From NCBI GenBank assembly GCA_002435715.1, contig DISD01000096.1, forward strand, positions 65,032 through 129,031: a stretch of 64,000 bases of DNA, written 5' to 3'. Every line of letters begins with the position of its first letter. Within the stretch, counting starts at the first letter, position 1. The notes below the pieces were generated by a model. The model ran no database searches, had not been told where the DNA came from, and saw nothing but the letters and a program-made list of their open reading frames with translations. Positions 1-10,000 of the stretch are shown piece after piece. The translations under genes and the position numbers were made by a program. The DNA is from Rhodospirillaceae bacterium UBA6219 (GTDB taxonomy: Bacteria; Pseudomonadota; Alphaproteobacteria; Rhodospirillales; Magnetospirillaceae).

Positions 1-645
1 ATCGAAGGCGGCATCGACCCCCTGGCCGTCGGTCAAGTCTCGGGTGGCGGCGACGAAATCCTGGTCCTTGTACAAGATGGCGTGGTCCAGGCCGTGGTCG
101 TGGGCCAGTTCGGCCTTTTCCGGCGATCCCACGGTGCCGATGGTGACGGCGCCCAAGCGCTTGGCCCATTGGGTCAGGATCAGCCCCAGGCCTCCGGCGG
201 CGGCATGGATCAGCACGGTTTGACCTTGGGTGATGTGGCCGACCCGATGAAGCAGCATATGGGCGGTGATACCGCGCAGCATGTTGGCGGCGGCCTGGTG
301 GACGTCCACATGATGGGGCAAAGCGATGGCGCGGTGGGCGGGCAAGTTGCGGGCCTGGGCATAGCTGCCCACCGGTAAGCCGGCATAGGCCACTTTGTCG
401 CCCACCCGCAAGGAATGGACGTCGGCGCCCACCGCCACCACCGTGCCGGCGCCTTCGACACCGGGAATGGCCGGAAATTGGGGCAAGGGATAAAGGCCGC
501 TGCGGTGATAGATGTCGACGAAATTGACGCCGATGGCCGCGTGTTCGATTTGTACTTCTCCCGCTGCCGGTGGCGGCAAGGGAACGTCTTCAAGCTGCAA
601 GACCTCGGGTCCGCCGGGTTGGGTGACAATGATGGCTTTGACCAT
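1..645 (-). CDS. NADPH:quinone oxidoreductase, zinc-independent MDR family (3' end cut by window)
   Basis: The reading frame on the minus strand starts at an ATG at 643-645 preceded by AAGGAG and runs off the left edge, so only the first 215 residues are seen. It begins MVKAIIVTQPGGPEVLQLED, the usual start of quinone oxidoreductases. It has the GroES-like segment with NFVDIYHRSGLYP and the nucleotide-binding motif AAAGGLG near residue 150. No zinc-binding cysteines are present in the visible part, as expected for the QOR branch. Such enzymes reduce quinones or enals with NADPH in the cytoplasm. The gene is divergent from the LysR gene at 736, which may control it. The exact substrate cannot be told. 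Confidence 0.88.
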   Translation of the reverse strand, partial: MVKAIIVTQPGGPEVLQLEDVPLPPPAAGEVQIEHAAIGVNFVDIYHRSGLYPLPQFPAIPGVEGAGTVVAVGADVHSLRVGDKVAYAGLPVGSYAQARNLPAHRAIALPHHVDVHQAAANMLRGITAHMLLHRVGHITQGQTVLIHAAAGGLGLILTQWAKRLGAVTIGTVGSPEKAELAHDHGLDHAILYKDQDFVAATRDLTDGQGVDAAFD

Positions 646-698
646 TTCGGGCTCCTTGGTGAATTGACCAAGGACAGGCTAGACCGCCCTTCAATTAC

Positions 699-731
699 GC
701 GCTATTCCACATATTAGCGCATCAAATGTGG
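699..731. promoter_or_regulatory. Overlapping inverted repeats, likely LysR operator between divergent genes
   Basis: The 90-base gap between the quinone oxidoreductase start (645) and the LysR start (736) holds two overlapping palindromes. One has arms GCGCTA (699-704) and TAGCGC (715-720). The other has arms CCACAT (707-712) and ATGTGG (726-731). LysR regulators typically bind such partial dyads next to their own divergent promoter. The regulatory assignment is inference from position and symmetry. Confidence 0.45.
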
Positions 732-735
732 AAAA

Positions 736-1620
736 ATGCCCATGAACTGGGAAGACTTGCGTCACTTCGTGGTTCTGGCCCAGACAGGCAGCCTTTCCGA
801 GGCGGCGCGTCACCTGGGGGTGGACCATACCACCGTGGCGCGCCGGGTGGCGGCGTTGGAGACGGCGCTGAAGGTTCGGTTGGTGGACCGTCTGCCGCGC
901 GCTTACCTGTTGACCGAGGATGGCGAGCGCATCGCCCAACTTGCCCGCGGCATGGACGAGCAGGCGCATGCGGTCATGCGCACCGCCAGTGCCGCCGACC
1001 CGTCTTTGGTGGGTTGTGTGCGGGTCAGTGCCCCGCCGGTCTTCGCCAGCGTGGTGCTGGCGCCTGGCCTGGGCGGGCTGGCGACCGACCACCCCGGCCT
1101 GGTGGTCGAGCTGGCGGGGGAAAGCCATACCGCCGCCTTGGAGCGGCGCGAGGCGGACATCGCCTTGCGCCTGTTGGAGCCCGCCGGTGAAGGCCTGGTC
1201 GTGCGCAAGCTCTGTGAACTGAGTTATTCCCTCTATGCCGCGCCGTCTTATGCGCAAGATCGCGATCCGGCCGAGTATCGTTTCGTCGCTTATGACAGCA
1301 GTCTGGAACAGGTGCCGCAACAAAGGTGGCTGATGCAGGTCGCCGGCCCACGGCCGGTGGTGTTTCGCAGCAACGATGCCGCCAGTCTGGCGTCGGCCAC
1401 CCGCGCCGGGCTGGGGGTGGCGGTCCTGCCCGACTTTCTCGCCCATGCCGATCCCGGTTTGGTCCGCCTTGCGCCCCCCGTCGGAATCCTTCCGCCCAGC
1501 CGTCCCTTGTGGCTGGTGGTCCACGAGGATTTGCGGCGTTCGGCCCGGGTTCGGCTGGTGATGGATTTCCTGATCGCCATGCTATCGGCACCGGTCTTTG
1601 GAGGAGGGGCAAAGCGATGA
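736..1620 (+). CDS. LysR-family transcriptional regulator
   Basis: This 294-residue protein has the LysR layout. An N-terminal winged helix-turn-helix lies at about residues 5-62 (FVVLAQTGSLSEAARHLGVD followed by TTVARRVAALE), and a periplasmic-binding-protein-like effector domain fills the rest. An alternative start is the second ATG two codons later (742), which gives MNWEDLRHF, the more usual family start. The gene is divergent from the quinone oxidoreductase at 1-645, with palindromes in between, so it probably controls that gene and itself. The effector is unknown. The family is certain from the HTH; the target is inference. Confidence 0.92.
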   Translation: MPMNWEDLRHFVVLAQTGSLSEAARHLGVDHTTVARRVAALETALKVRLVDRLPRAYLLTEDGERIAQLARGMDEQAHAVMRTASAADPSLVGCVRVSAPPVFASVVLAPGLGGLATDHPGLVVELAGESHTAALERREADIALRLLEPAGEGLVVRKLCELSYSLYAAPSYAQDRDPAEYRFVAYDSSLEQVPQQRWLMQVAGPRPVVFRSNDAASLASATRAGLGVAVLPDFLAHADPGLVRLAPPVGILPPSRPLWLVVHEDLRRSARVRLVMDFLIAMLSAPVFGGGAKR

Positions 1621-1684
1621 CGTGGCGTTGGCGGAAAGTTGTGGCATAAGGGGCGCCTTTCTTGCCATTGGAACCCGTGACCCC

Positions 1685-3304
1685 ATGATCCGCTTCGAGA
1701 ACATCACCAAGCAGAACAGCCATCGCATTCTTTTCCTGGAAGCCTCGGCGGCGTTGAACCGGGGGGAAAAGGTCGGTCTGGTGGGGCCCAACGGCGCCGG
1801 CAAGACCACGTTGTTCCGCATGATCGCCGGGGAAGAGGAACCCGATGACGGTCAGGTTTCCATCGAGAAGCAGGTGAGCGTCGGCTATTTCAACCAGGAT
1901 GTGGGCGAAATGTCAGGGCGTTCGGCGGTGGCCGAGGTGATGAACGGCGCCGGCCCCATCAGCGAGATCGCCGCCGAGCTGAAGGAACTGGAAACCGCCA
2001 TGTGCGATCCCGACCGCGACGACATGGACGCGGTGATCGAACGTTACGGCGAAGTGCAGGCCCGGTTCGAGGAACTGGGCGGCTATGAACTGGAAGGCCG
2101 CGCCCGCGAGGTTCTGGACGGCCTGTCCTTCAGCCAGGAAATGATGGACGGCGACGTCGGCAAGCTGTCGGGCGGCTGGAAGATGCGTGTGGCCTTGGCC
2201 CGCATCCTTTTGATGCGTCCCGACGCCATGCTGCTGGACGAACCCAGCAACCACTTGGATCTGGAAAGCCTGATCTGGTTGGAAGGCTTCCTGAAAACCT
2301 ATGACGGGGCGTTGCTGATGACGTCGCACGATCGCGAGTTCATGAACCGCATCGTCAACAAGATCATCGAAATCGACGAAGGCTCGCTGAATTCCTATTC
2401 CGGCGATTTCACCTTCTACGAACAGCAACGGGCGATGAACGAAAAGCAGGCCCAGGCCCAGTTCGAGCGCCAGCAGGCCATGCTGGCCAAGGAAATCAAG
2501 TTCATCGAACGCTTCAAGGCCCGGGCGTCCCACGCCGCCCAGGTGCAAAGCCGGGTGAAGAAGCTGGACAAGATCGAAAAGATCGAACCGCCGCGCCGCC
2601 GCCATGTGGTGGCCTTCGACTTCCCCCCGGCTCCGCGTTCCGGCGAGGACGTGGCGGTGCTGAAGAACGTGCACAAGGCCTATGGCACCAAGGTCATCTA
2701 TGACGGTTTCGACTTCACCATCCGCCGCAAGGAACGCTGGTGCGTCATGGGCGTCAACGGCGCCGGCAAGTCGACTTTGCTGAAGCTGATCGCCACCGAT
2801 GCCCAGCCCGACCAAGGGACTGTCACCGTCGGCGCCAGCGTCAAGATGGGTTATTTCTCGCAGCACGCCATGGAACGCCTGGACGGTACGTTGACGGTGT
2901 TCGAGCAATTGGAAGCGTCGTTCCCCACTGCCAACCAGGGATCGCTCCGGGCTTTGGCCGGGTGTTTCGGCTTTTCCGGCGACGACGTGGAAAAGAAATG
3001 CCGGGTGCTGTCAGGGGGCGAAAAGGCCCGTCTGGTCATGGCCATCATGCTGTTCAACCCGCCCAATTTCCTGGTGCTGGATGAACCGACCAACCACTTG
3101 GACATGGACACCAAGGAAATGTTGGTCAAAGCCCTGGCGTCCTATGAAGGCACCATGCTGTTCGTCTCGCACGATCGTCACTTCCTGGCGGCTTTGTCCA
3201 ACCGGGTGTTGGAACTGACCCCCGACGGCGTGCACCAATATGCCGGCGGCTATACCGAATACGTGGCGCGTACCGGCCACGAGGCGCCGGGGCTGCACGG
3301 CTGA
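1685..3304 (+). CDS. ABC-F family ATP-binding protein, YbiT-like
   Basis: This 539-residue protein has two ABC ATPase domains and no membrane segments. Walker A motifs are GPNGAGKTT near residue 34 and GVNGAGKST near 355. Signature motifs are LSGGWK near 160 and LSGGEK near 441, and the Walker B regions are LLDEPSNHLD and VLDEPTNHLD. The linker between the domains is rich in Glu, Lys and Arg, as in ABC-F translation factors, which act on the ribosome rather than in transport. Length and the N-terminal MIRFENITK fit the YbiT branch. The ATG at 1685 is chosen because upstream in-frame codons overlap the LysR gene. It lies 64 bases after LysR and is probably independent of it. Confidence 0.9.
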   Translation: MIRFENITKQNSHRILFLEASAALNRGEKVGLVGPNGAGKTTLFRMIAGEEEPDDGQVSIEKQVSVGYFNQDVGEMSGRSAVAEVMNGAGPISEIAAELKELETAMCDPDRDDMDAVIERYGEVQARFEELGGYELEGRAREVLDGLSFSQEMMDGDVGKLSGGWKMRVALARILLMRPDAMLLDEPSNHLDLESLIWLEGFLKTYDGALLMTSHDREFMNRIVNKIIEIDEGSLNSYSGDFTFYEQQRAMNEKQAQAQFERQQAMLAKEIKFIERFKARASHAAQVQSRVKKLDKIEKIEPPRRRHVVAFDFPPAPRSGEDVAVLKNVHKAYGTKVIYDGFDFTIRRKERWCVMGVNGAGKSTLLKLIATDAQPDQGTVTVGASVKMGYFSQHAMERLDGTLTVFEQLEASFPTANQGSLRALAGCFGFSGDDVEKKCRVLSGGEKARLVMAIMLFNPPNFLVLDEPTNHLDMDTKEMLVKALASYEGTMLFVSHDRHFLAALSNRVLELTPDGVHQYAGGYTEYVARTGHEAPGLHG

Positions 3305-3307
3305 ACT

Positions 3308-3490
3308 TCAGCCCAGCAGTTTCTGACGCACCGAGCACAGCAGGTCGGTCAGGCTGTCCATGCTGACATGGTCGCTGTCCATCAATTGCCGCAGGGTCAC
3401 GTCGCCCAGGATTTCCGCCAGCGGCGGTTCGGATGCCCAGCTCGAGGTGGACAGATCAAGCTGAAGGTCGTTTTGCTGTAACGAGATCAT
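3308..3490 (-). CDS. Small hypothetical protein, 60 residues
   Basis: This is a short leftward gene with a fair ribosome site (AAGGTG) ahead of its ATG. The product is soluble and acidic, starts MISLQQNDLQLDLSTSSW and is rich in Leu, Ser and Asp. No motif is recognised. It converges on the ABC-F gene, with three bases between the two stop codons, and its upstream side carries strong hairpins (3518-3584). Coding is supported by the good start context and position, but not by homology that I can name. Confidence 0.5.
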   Translation of the reverse strand: MISLQQNDLQLDLSTSSWASEPPLAEILGDVTLRQLMDSDHVSMDSLTDLLCSVRQKLLG

Positions 3491-3517
3491 CGGACACCTT
3501 CTTTCATTGTGAAGTGG

Positions 3518-3584
3518 GAAGAGGCCGCCAGGGGAGGGGGCAAGCTGGCGGCCTCTTCTCCGTCATCTGCCGCTAAGCGGCAGA
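3518..3584. repeat. Two adjacent strong hairpins downstream of the SDR gene
   Basis: A perfect 14-base inverted repeat has arms GAAGAGGCCGCCAG (3518-3531) and CTGGCGGCCTCTTC (3545-3558). It is followed by a second repeat with 9-base arms, TCTGCCGCT (3566-3574) and AGCGGCAGA (3576-3584). Neither is followed by a clear T-run on either strand. They lie between the end of the SDR gene and the start of the small gene at 3490, so they may end or process the SDR transcript. Confidence 0.6.
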
Positions 3585-3669
3585 ACTCAAGCCCGCGCGG
3601 CGTCTGGAGTCACCGACGTGTGCTCGGCACACAGCGGGCCCGTCACGGGCCGGCCTTCGGCCCGATCAC

Positions 3670-4422
3670 CTACCTAAAACCGCCGGTGACGTGCAGGGTT
3701 TCACCGGTGATGTAGGACGCGTCGTCGGATGCCAGGAAGGCCACCGTCGCGGCGATTTCCTCGGCTTTGCCGACGCGGCCCATGGGGGTGACGCTTTCGA
3801 TCCAGCCGCGCATGTCGCCTTCGTGCATCCCTGCCGCGATCACCCCTTCGGTGACGATCATGCCGGGATTGACGGCGTTCACCCGGATCTGGCGCGCCGC
3901 CAATTCCTTGGACAGCACCATGGTGATGGCGTCCACCGACGCCTTGGTCGCGGTATAGACGACGGTGTTGGGCGGCGTGATGGTCGACACGCCCGAACTG
4001 ATGTTGACGATGGCGCCGCCCTTGGTGCTGAAGTGACGGACCGCCTGTTGCGACACCAGCAACAGCCCCAGCACGTTGACATTGAACTGGCTGTGGAAAT
4101 GCTCGGGGGTCAGGGTGTCCAAGGCCGAGAACGCATAGATACCGGCATTGTTGACCAGGATGTCGATGGGGCCCAGCGCCTGGGCGGTCTCGGCCGCCAG
4201 CTTTTCCGCCTGGGCCAGATCGCTGACATTGCCATGCAATGCCACCGCCTTGCCGCCCTGGGAGATGATCTCGGCCACCACACGGTCGGCGCCATCCTTG
4301 CTGGCGCTGTAATTGACCGCCACGGCAGCACCGTCAGCGGCCAGCCGCAGAGCGATGGCGGCGCCGATCCCCTTGGAAGCGCCGGTGACCAGGGCGACTT
4401 TGCCGTTCAGTTTCTTGCTCAT
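3670..4422 (-). CDS. SDR-family NAD(P)-dependent oxidoreductase
   Basis: This 250-residue classical short-chain dehydrogenase has the cofactor motif TGASKGIG near residue 14, the NNAG motif near 90, a catalytic Ser in NISSG and the Tyr-x-x-x-Lys pair in YTATK. The C-terminus GETLHVTGGFR is typical of FabG-like 3-oxoacyl reductases and glucose dehydrogenase-like members. The gene is divergent from the ArsR-type regulator at 4528, with a palindrome between them, so it is probably the regulator's target. It is unlikely to be the housekeeping FabG because a fabG lies in the fab cluster at 38719. The substrate is unknown. Confidence 0.9.
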   Translation of the reverse strand: MSKKLNGKVALVTGASKGIGAAIALRLAADGAAVAVNYSASKDGADRVVAEIISQGGKAVALHGNVSDLAQAEKLAAETAQALGPIDILVNNAGIYAFSALDTLTPEHFHSQFNVNVLGLLLVSQQAVRHFSTKGGAIVNISSGVSTITPPNTVVYTATKASVDAITMVLSKELAARQIRVNAVNPGMIVTEGVIAAGMHEGDMRGWIESVTPMGRVGKAEEIAATVAFLASDDASYITGETLHVTGGFR

Positions 4423-4471
4423 GCTGTCTCTCTTTCGTCGGATCGGGGAAGGGAGAGTTCGTTAATTCCGT

Positions 4472-4490
4472 AGTTCGATATTATTGAACT
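4472..4490. promoter_or_regulatory. Probable ArsR-type operator palindrome
   Basis: The near-perfect dyad AGTTCGAT-ATT-ATTGAACT lies in the 105-base gap between the divergent SDR and ArsR-type genes. It is AT-rich against a GC-rich background, and the regulator's own start is 38 bases downstream. ArsR-family dimers bind imperfect AT-rich dyads of this kind that overlap promoters. The match is seen directly; which protein binds is inference. Confidence 0.5.
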
Positions 4491-4527
4491 ATTGAAGCAT
4501 GTCAAGCCTCCTGTTAAAGTCCCCCTC

Positions 4528-4854
4528 ATGGTTCAATTCGTTCACCCGTCCCGCGACGACATCACCCTGGAAGGCATTCTTGAAGCGCTTTCCGACCCCA
4601 TGCGCCTGCGCATCGTCCGCGCCCTGGTCGCCCAACAAGGCTGCATGTCGTGCACCGAGGCCGCGCCTTGCCCCGACATGGCCAAGTCAACGCTCTCCAA
4701 CCACTTCCGCATCCTGCGCCAAGCCGGTCTGGTGATGACGTCTAAAAAAGGCGTGGAGCATCGCAATGTCATCCGCCTGGACGACATCGAAGCCCGGTTC
4801 CCCGGCTTGCTGAAGATGATCTTGGGGTTTTATGACGCGGAGAAGGCGGGGTAG
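4528..4854 (+). CDS. ArsR-family winged-helix transcriptional regulator
   Basis: This 108-residue protein has one winged helix-turn-helix, with LEALSDPMRLRIVRAL at the start of the domain and STLSNHFRILRQAGLV as the recognition region. Between them is a cysteine cluster, CMSC followed by APC, which could sense metal or redox state. The ATG at 4528 is chosen over an in-frame TTG at 4492 because the TTG would lie immediately beside the operator palindrome. It is divergent from the SDR gene at 3670-4422, which it probably represses. Family certainty is high; the inducer is unknown. Confidence 0.88.
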   Translation: MVQFVHPSRDDITLEGILEALSDPMRLRIVRALVAQQGCMSCTEAAPCPDMAKSTLSNHFRILRQAGLVMTSKKGVEHRNVIRLDDIEARFPGLLKMILGFYDAEKAG

Positions 4855-5037
4855 GGGGATTTGTTTGAATGCCCAATATGGGCCGGAAGGGGACGGGCGG
4901 GTTTCGGAGACGGGGACGGTGGAATCGCCTCTCACAGCGAGTGCCGTGCCACCGAAGTCCGGTGCGGTTCAGGTCATCTATCCCCGGGTGGGACCCAAAT
5001 TGGATGAAACGTCCAAGGCTGGTTGCGATCTGGCGGA

Positions 5038-5589
5038 TCACAGCATCCGGTCGAGAATCCGCCCGGCTGGGCCGCGGTCGAACAGCCGGTGCTTGACCAC
5101 CCCGGCCACATGCAAAGCCACCAGGGCCAGCAGGCCATAGGCCAGGATCGCATGTGCCGCCGCAAAGACGCCCGAGGCCGCTTCGTCCTTGGCCAGAAGC
5201 TCAGGCAGAGACGTGAAAAAGAACGGCACGCCGTCGCTTTCCGGATAGGTGCTCGACAGGCCGTACCCCGCCACCGGAACGGCGATCATCAGTACATAGA
5301 ACAATTTGTGGGTGATCGTGAAGATCGTCTGTTCCCAGGGCTTCAGCGCGGCTGGTTCCGGCACGCCGCCCCGTCCTTTCAGCGCCAGTTGCACCACGGC
5401 CAGGATCAGGACCAGGATGCCGAACTGTTTGTGGTTGGGGTACAGCACGCTGAACTTGCCGGGGAAATCATCGGCAACGGTCGTCATCAGAATGCCCACT
5501 GCCAGCAACGCGATGATGATGGCGGCACGGGTCCAATGAACCACCCGCATGGCAAGGGAGTATTTCTGAGGAGAAGGCGAACTGGACAT
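5038..5589 (-). CDS. Cytochrome b561-type membrane protein
   Basis: This protein of about 183 residues has four predicted membrane helices. It starts MSSSPSPQKYSLAMRVVHW, and His residues on helices (VVHW, NHKQF, HKLF, ALHVAGVVKH) fit the b-type haem ligands of bacterial cytochrome b561. It would pass electrons between quinol and a periplasmic or membrane partner. An upstream ATG at 5619 overlaps the stop of the efflux gene by ATGA and is an alternative start; 5589 is preferred for its AAGGTC upstream. The gene is the last of four leftward genes that begin with the RND adaptor at 11325, and may be cotranscribed with them. Confidence 0.85.
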   Translation of the reverse strand: MSSSPSPQKYSLAMRVVHWTRAAIIIALLAVGILMTTVADDFPGKFSVLYPNHKQFGILVLILAVVQLALKGRGGVPEPAALKPWEQTIFTITHKLFYVLMIAVPVAGYGLSSTYPESDGVPFFFTSLPELLAKDEAASGVFAAAHAILAYGLLALVALHVAGVVKHRLFDRGPAGRILDRML

Positions 5590-5615
5590 GGTGCTTCTTG
5601 ACCTTGGCTGGGGTT

Positions 5616-7019
5616 TCATTCGACGGCTGATGGTGCACCGCCACCCAGCGCCTTGTACAAGCCGATGGCGTTGCCGATTTCCTCACGCTTCAGGTCCAAC
5701 CGGATCTGGCGCGCGGCGTAAAGCTGGCGTTGGGCGTCCAGCAATTCCAGACGCCCCTCCAGGCCGGCGCGGTAGCGCAGGGTGGACAACGCGACTCGAC
5801 GCTCGGCCGAGGCCACGGTGCGGTTCTGGGCCTCGATCTGGCGGCTGTAGGTGGCGCTGCCGGCCAGACCGTCGGAAACCTCGCGGAAGGCCGTCTGGAT
5901 GGCGCGTTCATATTCGGCGACGGCTTCGGATTTGCGGATTTCCGCCAGCCGCAACTCGGCTTGTAACTGACCGCCCATGAACAGCGGTAGAGTGATTTGG
6001 GGGACGAAGCTCCACATCCGCTGCTCGCCTTGGAAAAGGCTGCCGAGGACCGGGCTGGCGTAACCCAGCGAGGTCGTCAATGACAGCCGTGGAAAGAAGG
6101 CGGCACGGGCCGCGCCGATATTGGCGTTGGCGGCCACCAGATTGTGTTCCGCCTGACGAATGTCGGGCCGACGGGTCAGCAGGTCCGAGGGCAACCCAGC
6201 GGGCAGGTGGGTTCGCACCGCGTTTCCGTCCAGTGATCCGGGGGGCGGCAGGTCGTCGGGCAAGGCCGTTCCCACCAGCAGGGTCAGGGCGTTGGTGGCT
6301 CGCGCCAGAATCCGTGCGCGCCCTTCCACATCGGCTTCGGCGGTGGCGATTTGGCCTTCCGCCTGTGCGACATCCAGGGCACTGTTCTGGTCGGCGGCCT
6401 TTAGACGGCGCGCCAGCTCCAGGGATTGTCGCCAATCCGCCAGTGTGCGCCCGGCCAGCTCCAGTTGTTCCTGGGCCAGACGTTCGGCGAAATAACTGTC
6501 GGCCACCGTGCCTATCAGGGCGATTTGGGCCGAACGCCGCCCTTCCTCGCTGGCCAGATAGCGGGCGAACGCTACTTCCGACAATGATCGGACCCGTCCG
6601 AACAGATCGATCTCGAAGGCGCTGATTCCCATGTCCAGGCTGTGCTGGGTCTGGAGGCGTCCGGGTGTGGCGGGGTCGGCCCGGGTGTCGGCGGCGGTCC
6701 GCTGGCGGGTGACACCGGCGGTGGTGCTGACCGACGGCAGCCGGGCGGCCCGCTGGATGTTGTATTGTGCCTGTACCGCCTCGACGTTCAACGCTGCCAA
6801 ACGCAGGTCACGGTTGTTCAGCAAGGCCATCTCGATAAGCCGTTGCAGGCGTGGATCGCCGAACATGGTGCGCCAGTCCAGATCGGAGGCGATCTCCCCG
6901 CCTGGGGCCGTCGTCGGTGAAGGGTAGGCATTTGGTACCGGCAGATCCGGGTTGGCCAGATCTGGTGTCAGGGAACAGGCTGACAGAGCCAGCGACAATG
7001 TAACGATGGTCAAACGCAT
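5616..7019 (-). CDS. RND efflux outer-membrane factor, NodT/OprM family lipoprotein
   Basis: This 467-residue protein starts MRLTIVTLSLALSACSLTPD, a lipoprotein signal with lipobox LSAC and the Cys at residue 15. Two long repeats of coiled-coil helices with the NRDLRLAALNVEA and RPDIRQAEHNL motifs mark TolC-type outer-membrane efflux channels. Upstream in-frame codons overlap the pump gene, so the ATG at 7019 is used. It lies 4 bases after the pump's stop codon. It forms the outer exit duct for the pump encoded just upstream. Confidence 0.95.
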   Translation of the reverse strand: MRLTIVTLSLALSACSLTPDLANPDLPVPNAYPSPTTAPGGEIASDLDWRTMFGDPRLQRLIEMALLNNRDLRLAALNVEAVQAQYNIQRAARLPSVSTTAGVTRQRTAADTRADPATPGRLQTQHSLDMGISAFEIDLFGRVRSLSEVAFARYLASEEGRRSAQIALIGTVADSYFAERLAQEQLELAGRTLADWRQSLELARRLKAADQNSALDVAQAEGQIATAEADVEGRARILARATNALTLLVGTALPDDLPPPGSLDGNAVRTHLPAGLPSDLLTRRPDIRQAEHNLVAANANIGAARAAFFPRLSLTTSLGYASPVLGSLFQGEQRMWSFVPQITLPLFMGGQLQAELRLAEIRKSEAVAEYERAIQTAFREVSDGLAGSATYSRQIEAQNRTVASAERRVALSTLRYRAGLEGRLELLDAQRQLYAARQIRLDLKREEIGNAIGLYKALGGGAPSAVE

Positions 7020-7023
7020 GGCA

Positions 7024-10000
7024 TCAATCCCGACGCGGCGGAGTAGCGCGACGCTCGGCACGCAGCCAGCCTTGCAGCTTTTCCTGGCCGCCGATGACGA
7101 AGACGAAGAAGGCGGGAACGAAGAACACCGCCAGCACGGTAGCAAACAGCATGCCGCCGAACACGCCGGTGCCGATGGCGTTCTGGGTCTCGGCGCTGGC
7201 GCCCTGGGCGAGCATCAACGGCACCACCCCTAAACCAAATGCCAGTGAAGTCATCAGGATCGGGCGCAACCGTAGACGTGCCGCGGTCACAGCGGATTCC
7301 AGCAATCCCTTGCCCTCGGCGTGCAGTTGTCGGGCGAACTCGACGATCAGGATGGCGTTCTTGGCCGACAGGCCGATCACCGTGATCATGCCGACCTTGA
7401 AGAAGACGTCGTTGGGCATGTCGCGCAACATCACCGCCGTCACCGCGCCCAATAGGCCGAGCGGCACCACCAGCATCACCGACAGCGGGATCGACCAGCT
7501 TTCGTAAAGGGCCGCCAAAACCAGGAAGACCACCAGCATGGACAGGGCCATCAGCATCGGCGCCTGTGCCGCCGATTGGCGTTCCTGTAGCGATTGGCCG
7601 GTCCATTCCACGGCGAAGCCGGGGGGCAATTGGGCCGCCAAGCGTTCCATCTCGGCCATGGCTTCACCGCTGGACACGCCGGGCGCCGGGCTGCCGGAAA
7701 TGCGTGCCGAGGGGAACCCCTGGTAGCGTGCGAATTGCAGCGGCGTATCCTCCCATACCGGAATCACCACCTCGGACAACGGCACCATTCCGCCATTGGC
7801 ATTGCGCAGGTACAGCCGCAGCACGTCGTCCACTTGCATACGGGCGGGAGCATCGGCCTGAATAATCACCTGCTGCATGCGCCCGGCATTGGGGAAGTCG
7901 TTGACATAGAGCGAGCCCAGGGCCGCCGTCAGGGTGTCGCTGATGGTGGTGAACGGCACCCCCAGGGCCTCGGCTTTTTGCCGGTCGATGTTCAGGCGGA
8001 TGCCGGCACCATCGGGCAAACCGTCGGAATAGACGCCGAAGACCACTTTGCTTTGCCCTGCCAGTTCCAGCAACTTTGACTCGGCGGTTCTGAGGGCCGC
8101 CTGACCTTGGCCGGCGCGGTCCTGAAGACGCAGGGTGAAGCCGGACGAGGTTCCCATTTCCTCGATGGCCGGCGGCAGCAAGCTCATCACCGTGCCTTCG
8201 GTGGTATCGGCCATGGCCTGCTGGGCGCGTTGGGCCTCGGCGGCGGCGGTGGCGCCACCGCGCTGGTCCCAATCCTTGAGCATGGTGAAGGCCATCGCGG
8301 TATTGGCGCCCGAGCCGGAGAAGCCGAAGCCCAGGATCGACAGGTTCGAGTCCACCGCGGGCCGTGTGGCGGTATGCGCCTCGAACTTACGCACCAGATC
8401 CAGCGTGCGTTCCTGGGTGGCGTCCGACGGCAATTGGAACGACGTCATGAAATACCCTTGGTCCTCCTCGGGCAGAAAGGCCGAGGGCAGGACCGAGAAC
8501 GCCAAACCCAGCAGCATCACGAGGACGGCGAAGGCGGCCATCATGCGGCCGCTGCGGCGCACCAGGGCGGCGACCCGGCTTTCATAGGAGCGGGTGATGT
8601 GGTCAAAGCGGCGATTGAACCAGCCGAAAAAGCCGCCCTTGGCGTGATGGCCGGGATCGACGGGTTTCAGCAGGGTGGCGCACAGGGCCGGAGTCAGGCT
8701 GAGGGCCAGGAAGGCCGAAAACAGGATGGATACCGCCATGGACAGGGTGAATTGGCGATAGATCACCCCGACCGAGCCTCCAGCCAACGCCATGGGGATG
8801 AACACCGCCGTCAGCACCAGGGTGATGCCGATTACCGCGCCGGTGATTTCCGTCATCGCCTTGACCGTCGCATCCTTGGGCGACAATCCTTCGGTCGCCA
8901 TCAGGCGTTCGACGTTCTCCACCACGACGATGGCGTCATCGACGATAATGCCGATGGCCAGCACCATGCCGAACATGGTCAGCACGTTGATGGAGAACCC
9001 GGCAGCCAGCATGATCGTGAACGTTCCCAGCAGGGCGATCGGGGCGACGATGGCCGGGATCAGGGTGTAGCGGATGTTTTGCAGGAACAGCAGCATGACC
9101 AGGAACACCAGCACCATGGCCTCAACCAGGGTGTGAATGACCTTTTCAATGGAAATCTTGACGAAGGGCGCGGTGTCGAACGGTGTCGCATAGGTCATGC
9201 CCGTTGGCATGACGCGGCTGAGTTCAGCCAGCCGCGTCTTGACGCTTGCGGCCGTGCGCACGGCGTTGGCGCCAGGGGCCAATTGCACGGCGGCGACGGT
9301 GGAGACGTGACCGTTCTCGCGGTTGGCGAAGCTGTAGGTCTGTGCCCCCAGTTCCACTCGCGCCACGTTGCCCAGCGTCACCTTGGAGCCGTCGGCATTG
9401 GCGCGCAGCACGATGGCGGCGAATTCCTCGGGCGTCTGCAATTGGCCCTGTACTGTTAACGGAACGCTCACCCGCTGTCCCGGAACAATCGGCGCGTCGC
9501 CAACCCGGCCGGGGGCGATCTGGGCGTTCTGCTGGGTGATGGCCGCCGACAGATCGCCCATGGTCAGGCCGAAGGCGAGCAGCCGCGACGGGTCCACCCA
9601 GACGCGCAAGGCCTGTTCGGCCCCGAAGAGCTGCACGCGGCCGACGCCGTCGATGCGGCGCAGTTCCTCGATGATGTTGCGGGCCAGATAATCGCTCAGG
9701 GCCGTTTCGTCGAAGCGGCCATCTTCGGATTTCAGGCTGACCAGCATCAAAAAGCCCGAGGAGGCGGATTCCACGGTCAGGCCGTTTTGCCGCACCGCTT
9801 GCGGCAGCCGCGGTTCAATAGCTTTCAGGCGGTTCTGCACGTCCACCTGCGCCATCTCGGGATTGGTTCCCGGTTTGAAGGTGACGGTGACCTGGGCGGT
9901 GCCCGAGGTGTCGGCCGTGGATTCGAAATACAGCAGGTTCTTGACGCCCGACAATTCGCGCTCGATCAGGCCCAGCACCGAATCGTTCATGGTCTGGGGC

